This document shows positions 43,350-54,144 of a stretch of DNA of 64,000 nt, piece by piece (the first letter of the stretch is position 1; each line of letters opens with the position of its first letter). Location: positions 248,001 through 312,000 of the forward strand of contig JACKIN010000002.1 in NCBI GenBank assembly GCA_020638495.1, written 5' to 3'. The position numbers and the translations under genes are program-made. The notes beneath the pieces were generated by a model that was given only the letters and a program-made list of their open reading frames with translations, was not told where the DNA came from and made no database searches. Source of the stretch: Geminicoccaceae bacterium. GTDB lineage: Bacteria; Pseudomonadota; Alphaproteobacteria; Geminicoccales; Geminicoccaceae.

Positions 43350-43832
43350 TCAGTCGCCCGGGCGCAGATGCAGGTGGCAGCAGCCGTCGCGGCCGGGCTC
43401 CCAGGTCTCGGCGTGGAACTTGAAGCCGGCGCCCTCGAAGAGACCGTTGTCGACGCGGGCGGCGATCCGGCAGAGCTCCGCCACCTCGTCCTCGGGGATG
43501 CCGGCCTCGAGCCAGCATTCCTTCAAGGGACAGCGGTGGAACTTGATGTCGACCGCGTCGTCCTCGACGTTGAGGATCTCGGGGCCGAACATCTTGCCGC
43601 CATCGGGGATGATGGAGAGGAACTTCTCCATCAGGGCCTTGACGTTCTTGTTGTCGAGGCCGGCCAGCACCTTCGACTGCTCGACGCCGCGGTTGTAGAT
43701 GGCGTCCTGCATGAGGTCCGCCGCCTTCTCCTTGCCGAGCTCGGCCGAGAGCGTCTTGTACATGTTGTAGTAGATCATTCCGCGATTCCTGAACGAGCCG
43801 TAGAGCTCCTCCCTGAGCTTCGCTTCCGACAT
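43350..43832 (-). CDS. L-2-amino-thiazoline-4-carboxylate hydrolase-like protein
   Basis: The protein has 160 residues. It matches the ATC hydrolase family (PF14196) by FRNRGMIYYNMYKTLSAELG, KFHRCPLKECWLEAGIPEDE and GCCHLHLRPGD. The Cys and His residues in the last two blocks are the likely active or metal site. Family members open thiazoline rings to give S-carbamoylcysteine. There is no signal peptide. It lies between a sugar-type and a branched-chain-type ABC operon on the same strand, 37 bases downstream of the latter, so it may process that importer's substrate. Function is inferred from family. Confidence 0.7.
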   Translation of the reverse strand: MSEAKLREELYGSFRNRGMIYYNMYKTLSAELGKEKAADLMQDAIYNRGVEQSKVLAGLDNKNVKALMEKFLSIIPDGGKMFGPEILNVEDDAVDIKFHRCPLKECWLEAGIPEDEVAELCRIAARVDNGLFEGAGFKFHAETWEPGRDGCCHLHLRPGD

Positions 43833-43868
43833 GACTGGTCTCCCTTCCTCTGTGTTGACTCGATGGGC

Positions 43869-45525
<1,657 letters not shown>

Positions 45526-45529
<4 letters not shown>

Positions 45530-47406
45530 CGGCTGCCGAGCAGGCCGCGCGGGCGGAACATGATCACGGCCAGGAGAATGACCCCGTAGGTCACCATCCG
45601 ATAGTCGCCGAAGCCCCTGAGCACCTCGGTGACGGCGATCAGCACGATGGCGCCGAGCACGGCGCCGGTGAGGTTGCCGAGCCCGCCCAGGACGACGATC
45701 GCGAGGATCTGGAAGGAGACGAGGACGAGGAACGAGCCCGGCGAGATGGCGGTGACGAAGTGCGCATAGAGGGCACCCGAGACGCCGGCGAGAAAGCCGC
45801 TGAAGGCGAAGGCCATCAGGACGTAGCGGATGGCCGGCACCCCCGAGGCGACGGCGGCGAGGCGATCCTCGCGCACCGCCCGCCAGAGCCGGCCGACATC
45901 GGAGCCGATCACCCGGCTGGCCACGAGGAGGACGAGAGCGAGGACGGCCAGCGCCAGCCAGTAGAGCTGCTCCGTCCGCCAGAGCTCGACGCCGCCGAGG
46001 ATGCCGAGCACGGGTGGTGGAATGGCGAACACCCCCATGGGTCCCCGGGTCACCGGGATCCAGACCAGCATGACGCTGTAGAGGATGAGCCCGGCCGCCA
46101 GGGTCGCCATGACGATCACGTGGCCCGAGAGCCGGGCGGCGAAGAAGCCGGCGAGCACGCCGGCCAGGGCCCCCGCGCTGCCGGCGAGCAGGAGGGTGAG
46201 CTCGATCGGCATGCCCGGCCAGTAGCGGGTCGTCAGGATCGCCGCGACATAGGCGCCGACCCCCCAGATCCCGGCATGGCCGACCGAGACCTGGCCCGCG
46301 GTGCCGGCAACGACGGTGAGGCTGACGGCGAGGATGGCATAGACGAGGGCGAGGCCGAGGATGTGGACCCAGGTGGAATCCGGCGCCCAGAGGGGAAAGG
46401 TCGCGGCAGCCGCGAGGAGGAGGGCGGCGAGCCACCAGGGGGTGGTGATCGCCGGCGGCTCGGCCGTCTGGAAGGGGCTCGCCATGAGCGAGGTCGTGGG
46501 CACGGCCCCGCCGGCCGCCTGCGCCCCACCCAGGGCGTCGAGCCCCCGGCTGCCGAACAGGCCCTGGGGGCGCAGGAAGAGCACGAGCAGCAGCAGCACG
46601 TAGGCGATGAGGTTGCGGTAGATCGAGCCCAGGTAGCCGCTCGCCAGCGCCTCGAAGACGCCGAGCAGGAGGCCGCCGACGATCGCCCCCGGGATCGAGC
46701 CGATGCCGCCGAGCAGCGCCGCGGTGAAGCCCTTGATGCCGAGCGGGATGCCCATGGTGGGCCAGATCGACTGGTAGTAGAAGCCGACCAGCACGCCGCC
46801 GATCCCGCCCACCAGGCCGGCGATGCCGAAGGTCAGGCTGCGCATCGCCGCGACGTTCACGCCCATCTGCTGCGCCGCCTCGGGATCCATGGCGGTGGCG
46901 CGAACGGCCCGGCCGATCCAGGTGCGGCTCAAGAAGAGCGTGAGCGTGGCGATGGTGGCGATGCCGGTGCCGAGGATCAGGAGGTCGACGGCGGAGATGT
47001 AGGCGTTGCCGAGCTGCCAGGTGGTCGAGGCCAGGGGGCTCGGGAAGGGCTTGGTATCGGGCGACCAGACGAGCTGCACCGTCTCGTCGAGGATGACGGC
47101 GATGGCGAGCGTGGCGAGGAGGGGGGCGATGCGCGGCCCCCGCTCGAGCGGCCGCAGGAAGGCCCGGTCGATGCCGAGGCCGAGGAGGGCGGTCAGCGCC
47201 ACCGCCAGGCTGGCCGCCAGGGCCAGCGGCAGGCCGAGCAGCACGGCGAAGGTGTAGGCCAGATAGCCGCCGACGACGAAGAGCGAGCCTTGCGCGAAGT
47301 TGATGAGGTTGGCGACCCCGAAAACCAGGACGAAGCCGATCGCCAGCATGGCGTAGACGTTGCCGATGGCGAGGCCGTTGAGGATCTGGCTGAGGAGGTC
47401 GGTCAT
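45526..47406 (-). CDS. Fused LivH-LivM branched-chain-type permease
   Basis: The protein has 626 residues, the sum of LivH and LivM. Residues 1-300 are LivH (LNGLAIGNVYAMLAIGFVLV; VRATAMDPEAAQQMGVNVAA; GIKGFTAALLGGIGSIPGAI). A linker of about 40 residues follows, then LivM from about 335 (GTAGQVSVGHAGIWGVGAYV; WRAVREDRLAAVASGVPAIR; ILAIVVLGGLGNLTGAVLG). Both coupling loops are kept, so one chain forms the whole channel. The ATG at 47406 was chosen because the LivH domain starts there. It overlaps livG by four bases. Confidence 0.9.
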
Positions 47407-47473
47407 GCGCGCCCCGGCCCGGCGCCCGCAGGTGCCGGGCCGGCCCGGGAAGGATCGCGATCGCGGCCGGCGA

Positions 47474-48601
47474 TCAGCGCTCGAGGACCGTGAACTCGCC
47501 GTTCTCGATCGTGAGCCAGGTGATCTCCTTGACGACGTCACCGACCTCGTTGAAGGCGGCGACGCCGGACACGCCCGCGTAGGGCTCCATCTCGAACATC
47601 GCCTTCTGGATCGCCGCCCGCGTGACCTCCTGGCCCTGGCCGGCGACATGCTCGATCGCGGCCGCCAGGATGCCGACGCTGTCGTAGGCGATGGCCGCGA
47701 AGCTGTCGGCGGCGATGTCGTAGCGGCCCTCGTACTCCTCGACGAAGGCCTGGACGTTCGGGTCCGGGTTGCCGGGGAAGAACGTGGCCGGCACGATATG
47801 ACCCTCGACCGCCTCGCCGCCCAGGACGATGTATTGCGGGTTGAACATCGAGGTGGTGGTGACGACCGGGATGTCGATCCCCGCCGCCTGGAGCTGCTGG
47901 GCCAGGATCGCCGCCTCGGTGAAGAACATGGCGACATGCAGCACGTCCGGGTCGAGCGAGCGGAGCTGCGTGATCACCGGGCGGAAATCGCGCTCGGTCT
48001 CGAGGAAGGCCTCGTTGGCGACGATCTCGGCACCGAGCTCCTCGGCGCGCGCGATGAAGTTGCCGGAAGCGGAAAGGCCCCAGTCGTCCTGGCGATGGAC
48101 GACCATGATGGTCTTCGCCCCCAAATCCTCGACCACGAAGTCGGCGATCGCCGGCGCCTCGATCTGCTGGGTGGTGGTGTTGCGGAACATGAACTCCCCG
48201 ATCTTCGTGTAGTCGGGGTGCGAGCAGGACGGGCAGAGCTGGACGACGCCGGCCCGCTGGTAGATCGGGGCCGCGGCCATCGAGGGCGTGCTGGCGAAGC
48301 TGCCGATGACCGCCAGGATCTCCGGGTCGTTGACGTAGCGCTGGGCGATCGCCGTGGTCTGCGCCGAATCCGAGCGGTCGTCGCTCTCGACGATCTCCAG
48401 CGGGCGCCCGGCAACCCCGCCCGCCGCGTTGATCTGCTCGACATGCAGGTCGATGGCGCGCTTGAAGTTGTTGCCGTACTCGGCGTAGTCGCCGGTGAGC
48501 GGCGCCGAGAGGCCGATGACGATCGGCTCCTGGGCGACGCTGGTCGAAGCAACGGCAGCGAGGCCCGCGGCGAGCGCCAGGGCGAGGGTCTTCATTCGCA
48601 T
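47474..48601 (-). CDS. Branched-chain-type ABC substrate-binding protein
   Basis: The product has 375 residues with a signal peptide ending near ASTSVA-Q. EPIVIGLSAPLTGDYAEYGN at the mature N-terminus and AAGGVAGRPLEIVESDDRSD are LivJ/K-type signatures. PDVLHVAMFFTEAAILAQQL and DSFAAIAYDSVGILAAAIEH follow in the second lobe. It is the first gene of the operon and captures the ligand in the periplasm. The ligand may be an amino acid, amide or aromatic acid; no residue settles it. Confidence 0.88.
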   Translation of the reverse strand: MRMKTLALALAAGLAAVASTSVAQEPIVIGLSAPLTGDYAEYGNNFKRAIDLHVEQINAAGGVAGRPLEIVESDDRSDSAQTTAIAQRYVNDPEILAVIGSFASTPSMAAAPIYQRAGVVQLCPSCSHPDYTKIGEFMFRNTTTQQIEAPAIADFVVEDLGAKTIMVVHRQDDWGLSASGNFIARAEELGAEIVANEAFLETERDFRPVITQLRSLDPDVLHVAMFFTEAAILAQQLQAAGIDIPVVTTTSMFNPQYIVLGGEAVEGHIVPATFFPGNPDPNVQAFVEEYEGRYDIAADSFAAIAYDSVGILAAAIEHVAGQGQEVTRAAIQKAMFEMEPYAGVSGVAAFNEVGDVVKEITWLTIENGEFTVLER

Positions 48602-48742
48602 CTGCGTGTCCTCTCCTTTGCCGCCCCGAATGGACGCTCATGCATGGCGTCGCTGGCCGGGAGCGGTGACTTCCGCCGGAAGAGTAGGCAGGTGCTCTGC
48701 GAGCGGCAATGACGTTTCGCGGTCGATCGACGGCGGCACCCT

Positions 48743-49468
48743 TCACATCGGCTGGTGGGTGGGCTTCAGCATCAGGGTCGGGATGCTGACATGGGCCGGC
48801 TGCTCGAGCATGAAGAGGACGGCGCGGGCGACGTCCTCGGGCCGGAGCGGCTGGTCGATGCCCTGCTGCCGGCCCGGGTGCTCGTCGGCCGGCATGTGGG
48901 CGAAGATGTCGGTGGCGACGAGGCCGGGCTGGACGTTGGAGATCCTGACGTCGGTCGTCGCCAGCTCCATCCGGAGGCCGTGCGCCAGGGCCTCGATGGC
49001 GTGCTTGGTGCCGGCATAGGCGCCGATGGTCGGGCGGACCTTGGTGCCGGCGACGCTGGACGTATTGACGAGATGCCCGTGGTTCTGCGCCTTGAAGTGC
49101 CGGAGCACGGTGTAGGCGAAGCGGTAGGTCGCCTCGACATTGACCCGGACCATGGTGGCCATGCGCTCGAGGTCGATCTCCTCGATCGTGCCGAAGGCGA
49201 GGAGGCCGGCATTGTTGCAGGCGATGTCGAGCCGGCCATGGGCCTCGAGCGCCGCCTCGACCAGGCGGCCGGGGAGGACCGGGTCGGTGATGTCGCCGGC
49301 GACGGCGCGTGCGGCACCCAGCTCGGCCACGAGCGCGTCCAGGCGATCCGCGCGGCGGCCGGTCAGGACCAGCCTGACGCCCCGCGCGTCGAGGGCCCGG
49401 GCGAGCGCCATGCCGATCCCCGATGTGGCCCCTGTGACGATCGCCACCTGTCCTGCCAGCTCGACCAT
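48743..49468 (-). CDS. Short-chain dehydrogenase/reductase
   Basis: The protein has 241 residues, standard for classical SDRs. TGATSGIGMALARAL is the cofactor-binding TGxxxGxG motif, CNNAGLLAFG the NNAG motif, SSVAG the serine region and YAGTKHAIE the catalytic YxxxK. VQPGLVATDIFAHMP follows. It probably oxidises or reduces an alcohol with NAD(P). Its stop is 142 bases from the start of the binding-protein gene, so it may be the first gene of that transcription unit. Substrate unknown. Confidence 0.88.
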   Translation of the reverse strand: MVELAGQVAIVTGATSGIGMALARALDARGVRLVLTGRRADRLDALVAELGAARAVAGDITDPVLPGRLVEAALEAHGRLDIACNNAGLLAFGTIEEIDLERMATMVRVNVEATYRFAYTVLRHFKAQNHGHLVNTSSVAGTKVRPTIGAYAGTKHAIEALAHGLRMELATTDVRISNVQPGLVATDIFAHMPADEHPGRQQGIDQPLRPEDVARAVLFMLEQPAHVSIPTLMLKPTHQPM

Positions 49469-49630
49469 GAAGGCCTGCTCCCCCCTGTTGGTGCCTGAAC
49501 CGATCCGGCCGCCAGCGTAGTGCCTGACCGCCGTGGCGGAAAGCGGCAGGCCGCCGGCGCACGTGCTTGCGGTCGGGTTGCTGCTTGGCCAGATTGGCCG
49601 GGCAGCGGGGTGGCTTTCGGGGCAGAGGTC

Positions 49631-51097
49631 ATGTCGACGACGACAGCAGAGGCCGACGACGACACGGAGCCGCCGGTCGTCCGCCGGTCCAGGAGCAGCC
49701 GACGCGAGCAACGGCGCCGCCGAAGCAGCACGAACGGGCTGCCGCGGCCGCTGCTCTATGCCACCGTGGCGCTGCTCGCCCTGGTGCCCCTGCCGATCGG
49801 CGGCCAGCCCGACTGGGCGGCCTCGCTCGCCGCGTGCCTCGTCGCCGGCCTTCTGCTCGGCTGGTGCATCATCGCCCCCGGCCGCTCGCTCCAGCCGCAT
49901 GTGCCAGCGGTTCTGGTGGTGGCGGCGCTGTTGATCGCCGGCGTCAGCGTCTGGAGCCTGCTGCAGGTGACACCCGGTTTCCTGCCCGAGGCCTGGAGCC
50001 ATCCGATCTGGGCACGGGCGGCGGCCGCCGGTCTCGACGTCGAGGGCGTTGTCAGCCTCAACCGCTCGGCCTCGGGCGAGGCCCTGATGCGCCTGCTCGC
50101 CGCCTGCGGCATGTTCCTTCTGGCCTTCGTCCTGGCGCGACGCGAGGCGGACGCCCGCCTTTTGCTCGCTTGCATCCTCGCGATCATCACGGGCTACGCG
50201 GCCTTCGGCCTCGTCGACCAGCTCCTCGCCTGGCGGCTCGCCGAGGGCGTCGGCTTTCGCAGCACCGTCTCCTCGACCTTCATCAACCGCAACCACTTCG
50301 CGACCTACGCCAATCTCGGTCTCGTCACTGCCCTCGGGTTCATCCTGGAGCCGCTCCTGCGGGGCCGCTCGGAGGCCGCCGAAGAGAAGCTCGGGCGACG
50401 CATCGCCGCCGCGATCACTTTGGTGCTCGAGGAGCGTCGCTATCCCCTGATGGCGGCCGTCATCCTGCTGCTCGCCTCGGTCGGCAGCAATTCGCGCGGC
50501 GGTTTCCTCAGCCTTCTCGGCGCCGCCACGTTCATCCTTCTCCTGGTGCTGCTGGTCAGCCGGGTGCGGCCCGCCACCAAGCTCTGGGTCATTCTGGCCG
50601 GCCTCGCCGCCCTGGGCCTCGTCATCTGGCTGACCGGGGCGAACCTGCTCGAGCGCTTCGGCGCCCTGGAGCTCGAAGGGGGTGGCAGCCGCCCGGCCGC
50701 CTGGCAGATGACCCTCGATGCCATACGCGAGCGCCCGCTCCTGGGGTACGGACACGGTGCCTATGTCGAGATCTTCTTTCTCCGGCACGACGTGGCGATG
50801 GGCATCGGCGTCTTCGACCATGCCCACAACGACTGGCTGCAGACCGCTGCCGAGCTCGGGCTGCCCGCTGCCTCGGCCCTCTGGCTCGCCCAGCTCTTGC
50901 TCTTCGGGCTTTGCGTCCATGGCGCCCTGGCGCGCCGGCGCCGGCGGCTCTACCCCCTGGTCGGCGCCGGTGCCGCCTGCCTCGTGGCGCTGCACGCGGT
51001 CACCGATTTCAGCCTCCTGATCCCGGCCGTGGCGCTCACCTTCGCCGCCCTCTTCGGCATCGGCTGCGCGCAGAGCACGGCGAAGAGCCGGGGCTGA
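49631..51097 (+). CDS. O-antigen ligase-like membrane protein
   Basis: The protein has 488 residues. A basic Arg/Ser-rich cytoplasmic N-terminus (residues 15-35) is followed by about eleven membrane helices. The Wzy/WaaL-type periplasmic loop includes GGGSRPAAWQMTLDAIRERP, GYGHGAYVEIFF and a conserved HAHNDWLQTAAELG near residues 395-410. Such proteins ligate or polymerise surface glycans at the periplasmic face. No glycan cluster surrounds it. The ATG at 49631 follows GCAGAGG. It is divergent from the SDR gene and convergent with the SRAP gene. Confidence 0.82.
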   Translation: MSTTTAEADDDTEPPVVRRSRSSRREQRRRRSSTNGLPRPLLYATVALLALVPLPIGGQPDWAASLAACLVAGLLLGWCIIAPGRSLQPHVPAVLVVAALLIAGVSVWSLLQVTPGFLPEAWSHPIWARAAAAGLDVEGVVSLNRSASGEALMRLLAACGMFLLAFVLARREADARLLLACILAIITGYAAFGLVDQLLAWRLAEGVGFRSTVSSTFINRNHFATYANLGLVTALGFILEPLLRGRSEAAEEKLGRRIAAAITLVLEERRYPLMAAVILLLASVGSNSRGGFLSLLGAATFILLLVLLVSRVRPATKLWVILAGLAALGLVIWLTGANLLERFGALELEGGGSRPAAWQMTLDAIRERPLLGYGHGAYVEIFFLRHDVAMGIGVFDHAHNDWLQTAAELGLPAASALWLAQLLLFGLCVHGALARRRRRLYPLVGAGAACLVALHAVTDFSLLIPAVALTFAALFGIGCAQSTAKSRG

Positions 51098-51109
51098 CGG
51101 ACCGGCCGG

Positions 51110-51847
51110 TCAGTCGTGCGGCAGCTGATCGGACGAGGTGGCGGCCGCGTCCTCGACCGGCTGGATCATCGTGGGCGTGTCGGGCAGGCGCGAGTTGCGC
51201 GCCGCGTCCGCCACTCGCCAGCCCCGCATGCGTGCCGCTGGCCATGGGCCGAGCCGATCGATCGGCACCTCGCCGGGCCGGAGCCAGTCCAGTGCCGCCG
51301 CGTCGCCGTCGAGGATCGCCGGCATGCGGTCGTGCAGCCGGATCGCCTCGCTCGCGTCGGTCGTGACCACCGTGTAGCTCGCCACCTTCGCACCGGTCGA
51401 CGGATGCTCGGCCGGATTCCACAAGCCCGCCATGAGGAAGAGCTGGCGGTTGCCCAGGGTGTAGTACGACCAGGGCACCGTGCCCTTGGCCCCTGCCGGC
51501 TTCTCGGGCTCGAAGAACCCGTCGGCCGGGATCAGGCAGCGCTGCGTCTCGGCCGACTGGCGCCAGGGCCAGCCGCTGGTCAGCCTGTCGTCGCGCGCAT
51601 TGGTCGGGGCGAAGCCCGGCTTGCCGCCGGCCACGAGAAAACCCCACAGCCCCAACGACCAGACGAGGCGGCCGGACCGGTCGAGCCTGAGGATCGGCGC
51701 CTGCTGCCGCGGGCTGACGCGATAGCGGGGAGCGAGCGGGTCGGGCAGCAGATCAGCATGCAGCCGCCAGCCACCCTGGCGGGCGAGCGCCTCGCCGAGG
51801 TCGACGAGCGCTTCTCTCGGATGAGTGAGCGAATAGGCGTTGCACAT
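51110..51847 (-). CDS. SRAP-domain protein (YedK/HMCES family)
   Basis: The protein has 245 residues. Cys2 directly after the initiator Met is the residue that crosslinks to abasic sites in single-stranded DNA. Other active-site parts are FAPTNARDD, CLIPADGFFEPEKP and HDRMPAIL with the conserved His. The usual YEW of the family is FEP here. It shields abasic sites in single-stranded DNA. It has no operon partner and converges with the ligase gene, 12 bases apart. The start is certain because Cys2 must be N-terminal. Confidence 0.88.
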   Translation of the reverse strand: MCNAYSLTHPREALVDLGEALARQGGWRLHADLLPDPLAPRYRVSPRQQAPILRLDRSGRLVWSLGLWGFLVAGGKPGFAPTNARDDRLTSGWPWRQSAETQRCLIPADGFFEPEKPAGAKGTVPWSYYTLGNRQLFLMAGLWNPAEHPSTGAKVASYTVVTTDASEAIRLHDRMPAILDGDAAALDWLRPGEVPIDRLGPWPAARMRGWRVADAARNSRLPDTPTMIQPVEDAAATSSDQLPHD

Positions 51848-51898
51848 GCGGCGAGCATGCCGTCGGCGGGCGCCGAGGTCGAGACCCTGCGGCCGCGC

Positions 51899-54031
51899 TC
51901 AGAAGTCCCGGGGCTTGGCGGCCGGCACCGGCGGCGGCAGCAGCGGCCCGCGATCGACGATGAAGCTGACCGGCCGGACGGCCGCCGAGGTCAGCAAGTC
52001 GCGATAGACATTGCGGCCCTCGACGACCCGCTGCACGTAGTTGCGCGTCTCGCGGAAGGGGATGAGCTCGATCCAGTCGACCATGGCATCGCCGTCGGCC
52101 GCGCGCGGATCGCCATTCGCCGCCAGCCAGGCCGAGACCCGCATCGGGCCGGCGTTGTAGGCGGCCGCCATGAGCTCGATCCGGCCGTCGTAGCGCTCGG
52201 CAAGCATCGCCAGGTAGCGGGCGCCGATCTGCGCGTTGTAGTGCGGATCACGCTGCAGCAGACGTTGCGACCAGGGCATGGCGTTGCGCTCGGCGACCGC
52301 CTTGCCGGTGCCCGGCATCACCTGCATCAGCCCGACGGCGCCGGCCGAGCTCGTCGCCTTGGGATCGAAATGGCTCTCCTGCCGGGCGATGGCGAGCAGG
52401 AGCGCCGGCTCGACGCTGCCGTCCTCGGGATAGAGCAGGCCGTTATGCGCCGGGATCGGAAAGCTCACGAGCGGATCGACCATCCCGGCCGCGACGCCGT
52501 GCTTGCCGAGCTCCACGACGAGGTCCGGCCGGCCGCAGTCCGCCGCCAGCTGCATGACCCGCGACTTGTCCGCCTGGTCGAGCACGAGCCGCTGCAGGAA
52601 CGGCATGGCCCGGTCGGCGATCTCGAGCGCGCAGAAGAGGCGCACGAGCTGGACCTGAGGCAGGTTGTCGAACTGCGGATCCACGACCGGCGTGGTGGCG
52701 AAGCGGGCCGCCAGGACGGCGAGCGCCAAGGGCTCGCCGAGCTCGCCCAGCGCCAGCTGGCCATAATAGGTCGTCGGATGCTCGGCGGCGAGCCGGTACC
52801 AGCGGGACGTGGCTCGTCGGTCGCCGAGCGCCGCCGCCGCGCGGCCGGCCCAGTAGGCGGCGCGGGCCCGGCTGATCGGCGTGCGCACGGCGTCGTACAT
52901 CTGGGCGAAGCGGCCGAGCGCCTGGGCCGGCTCGTTCGCGTGGCGCAGCGCCAGCCAGCCGAGCAGCCACTCCGCCTCGGCGAAGGCGGCGGCCTCGGCC
53001 GGAGACTGGCCATGCCGTTTCGCCAGCCGGTAGGCGCCGGCGAAATCACGATCGGCCAGGGCCTCGCGAATCTGATAGGCGCGCTCGTCCCACCACGCCT
53101 CCGGCCGCTCCAGCTCGTCCGGCGGATCGAGCAGGATCTCCCTGGCATCGGCATCGCGGCCCTTCAGGCGGCGCCAGCGCAGCCGGTCGTAGAGCAGGCC
53201 CGGGTCGCGGGCGAGCTGCCGCGGCACGGCCGCGAGACGCCGATCCACGCCCGGTTCCATGTCCTGCAGGGCGAGGCGTGCCTCGGCGAGGCTCACCAGC
53301 CCCGCATCGACGCGCCGGAACATCCGCCGGGCCTCGTCCTCGCGCTTGTCCCACAGCAGCCGGCGCAGCCGCGCCGCGTGGTCGTTCCTGGTCAGGAGAT
53401 GACCGAACTGCTGCAGGAAGAAGGCCTCCTCGCTGGCGCTGAAGCCGTCCTCCACCCAGGCCCGGCGGACCAGCTCGCCACCGCGTTCCGGACTGCCGAT
53501 GGCCAGCTCCGCCTCGGCCAGCCGGATCCGGCCCTCGCGGGTCCGTGGCGGCTGGTCGGCGAAGAAGGCACGGCGCCCGGCATAGTCGATGCCCGCGTCG
53601 AGGCGGCGCTCGGCCTGGGCGCGGATCGTGCCGAGGCGCGGCCAGTCGGCGTGGCCCTCGATGAATGCCCGGTAGCGGCCGAAGGGAATCGGCTCGCTGC
53701 TCTCGGCGAGCTCGCGCCAGTCGACATAGGTGAAGAGGAGCGGCGAGCGCAGCTCGACCAACGCCTCCCGGGCGACGCTCCATTCCCCCCGGTCGGTGGC
53801 ATCGAGCGCCCGCATGAGGGCGGCTTGCCCGAAGGGATCGAGCCCGTTCGCGGTCCCCGCCAGACCAGCCGTGAACGGGGCCATGACGAGGAGCGCCAGG
53901 AGGGCGAGGCGGCGGCCGGCGAGCGACGCCAGCCGGGCACCGCCGAAGAAGCCGGCGCCTTGCCGGCCCGGCGACAGCGCACTATCCTCTGCCGCCACGC
54001 CGTTCTCCACAAGGGCCGGCGGCGTCTTCAT
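51899..54031 (-). CDS. slt: Soluble lytic murein transglycosylase (Slt70-like)
   Basis: The protein has 710 residues from ATG 54031. A hydrophobic segment near residues 37-60 (LASLAGRRLALLALLVMAPF) should be a signal or anchor. A long helical superhelix follows (residues 70-530). The catalytic SLT domain begins ARQESHFDPKATSSAGAVGL with catalytic Glu552, then MQVMPGTG, and later AAAYNAGPMRVSAWL. It cleaves peptidoglycan glycan strands in the periplasm, leaving anhydro ends. It is divergent from dapA with a repeat-containing gap between. An ATG at 54091 would start inside those repeats. Confidence 0.9.
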   Translation of the reverse strand: MKTPPALVENGVAAEDSALSPGRQGAGFFGGARLASLAGRRLALLALLVMAPFTAGLAGTANGLDPFGQAALMRALDATDRGEWSVAREALVELRSPLLFTYVDWRELAESSEPIPFGRYRAFIEGHADWPRLGTIRAQAERRLDAGIDYAGRRAFFADQPPRTREGRIRLAEAELAIGSPERGGELVRRAWVEDGFSASEEAFFLQQFGHLLTRNDHAARLRRLLWDKREDEARRMFRRVDAGLVSLAEARLALQDMEPGVDRRLAAVPRQLARDPGLLYDRLRWRRLKGRDADAREILLDPPDELERPEAWWDERAYQIREALADRDFAGAYRLAKRHGQSPAEAAAFAEAEWLLGWLALRHANEPAQALGRFAQMYDAVRTPISRARAAYWAGRAAAALGDRRATSRWYRLAAEHPTTYYGQLALGELGEPLALAVLAARFATTPVVDPQFDNLPQVQLVRLFCALEIADRAMPFLQRLVLDQADKSRVMQLAADCGRPDLVVELGKHGVAAGMVDPLVSFPIPAHNGLLYPEDGSVEPALLLAIARQESHFDPKATSSAGAVGLMQVMPGTGKAVAERNAMPWSQRLLQRDPHYNAQIGARYLAMLAERYDGRIELMAAAYNAGPMRVSAWLAANGDPRAADGDAMVDWIELIPFRETRNYVQRVVEGRNVYRDLLTSAAVRPVSFIVDRGPLLPPPVPAAKPRDF

Positions 54032-54059
54032 CCGCTCGCCCCCGATGTCGGGACCGACC

Positions 54060-54135
54060 CCGGCAAACCGGCTTCGCCGTTCAACCGGCAAACCGGCTTC
54101 GGAGTCCCGATCTCCCGAGGCCCGATCTCTCGAGG
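54060..54135. repeat. Two sets of direct repeats in the slt-dapA control region
   Basis: CCGGCAAACCGGCTTCG occurs at 54060-54076 and 54085-54101. CCCGATCTCYCGAGG occurs twice in tandem at 54106-54120 and 54121-54135, ending nine bases before the dapA start. They could be regulator sites or slippage products. Confidence 0.65.
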
Positions 54136-54144
54136 AAAGCCCCG

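Noticed and set aside
51098..51109. GACCGGCCGGTC palindrome between convergent genes as a terminator
   Set aside because: The symmetrical core leaves no loop and there is no U-tract, so support is too weak.
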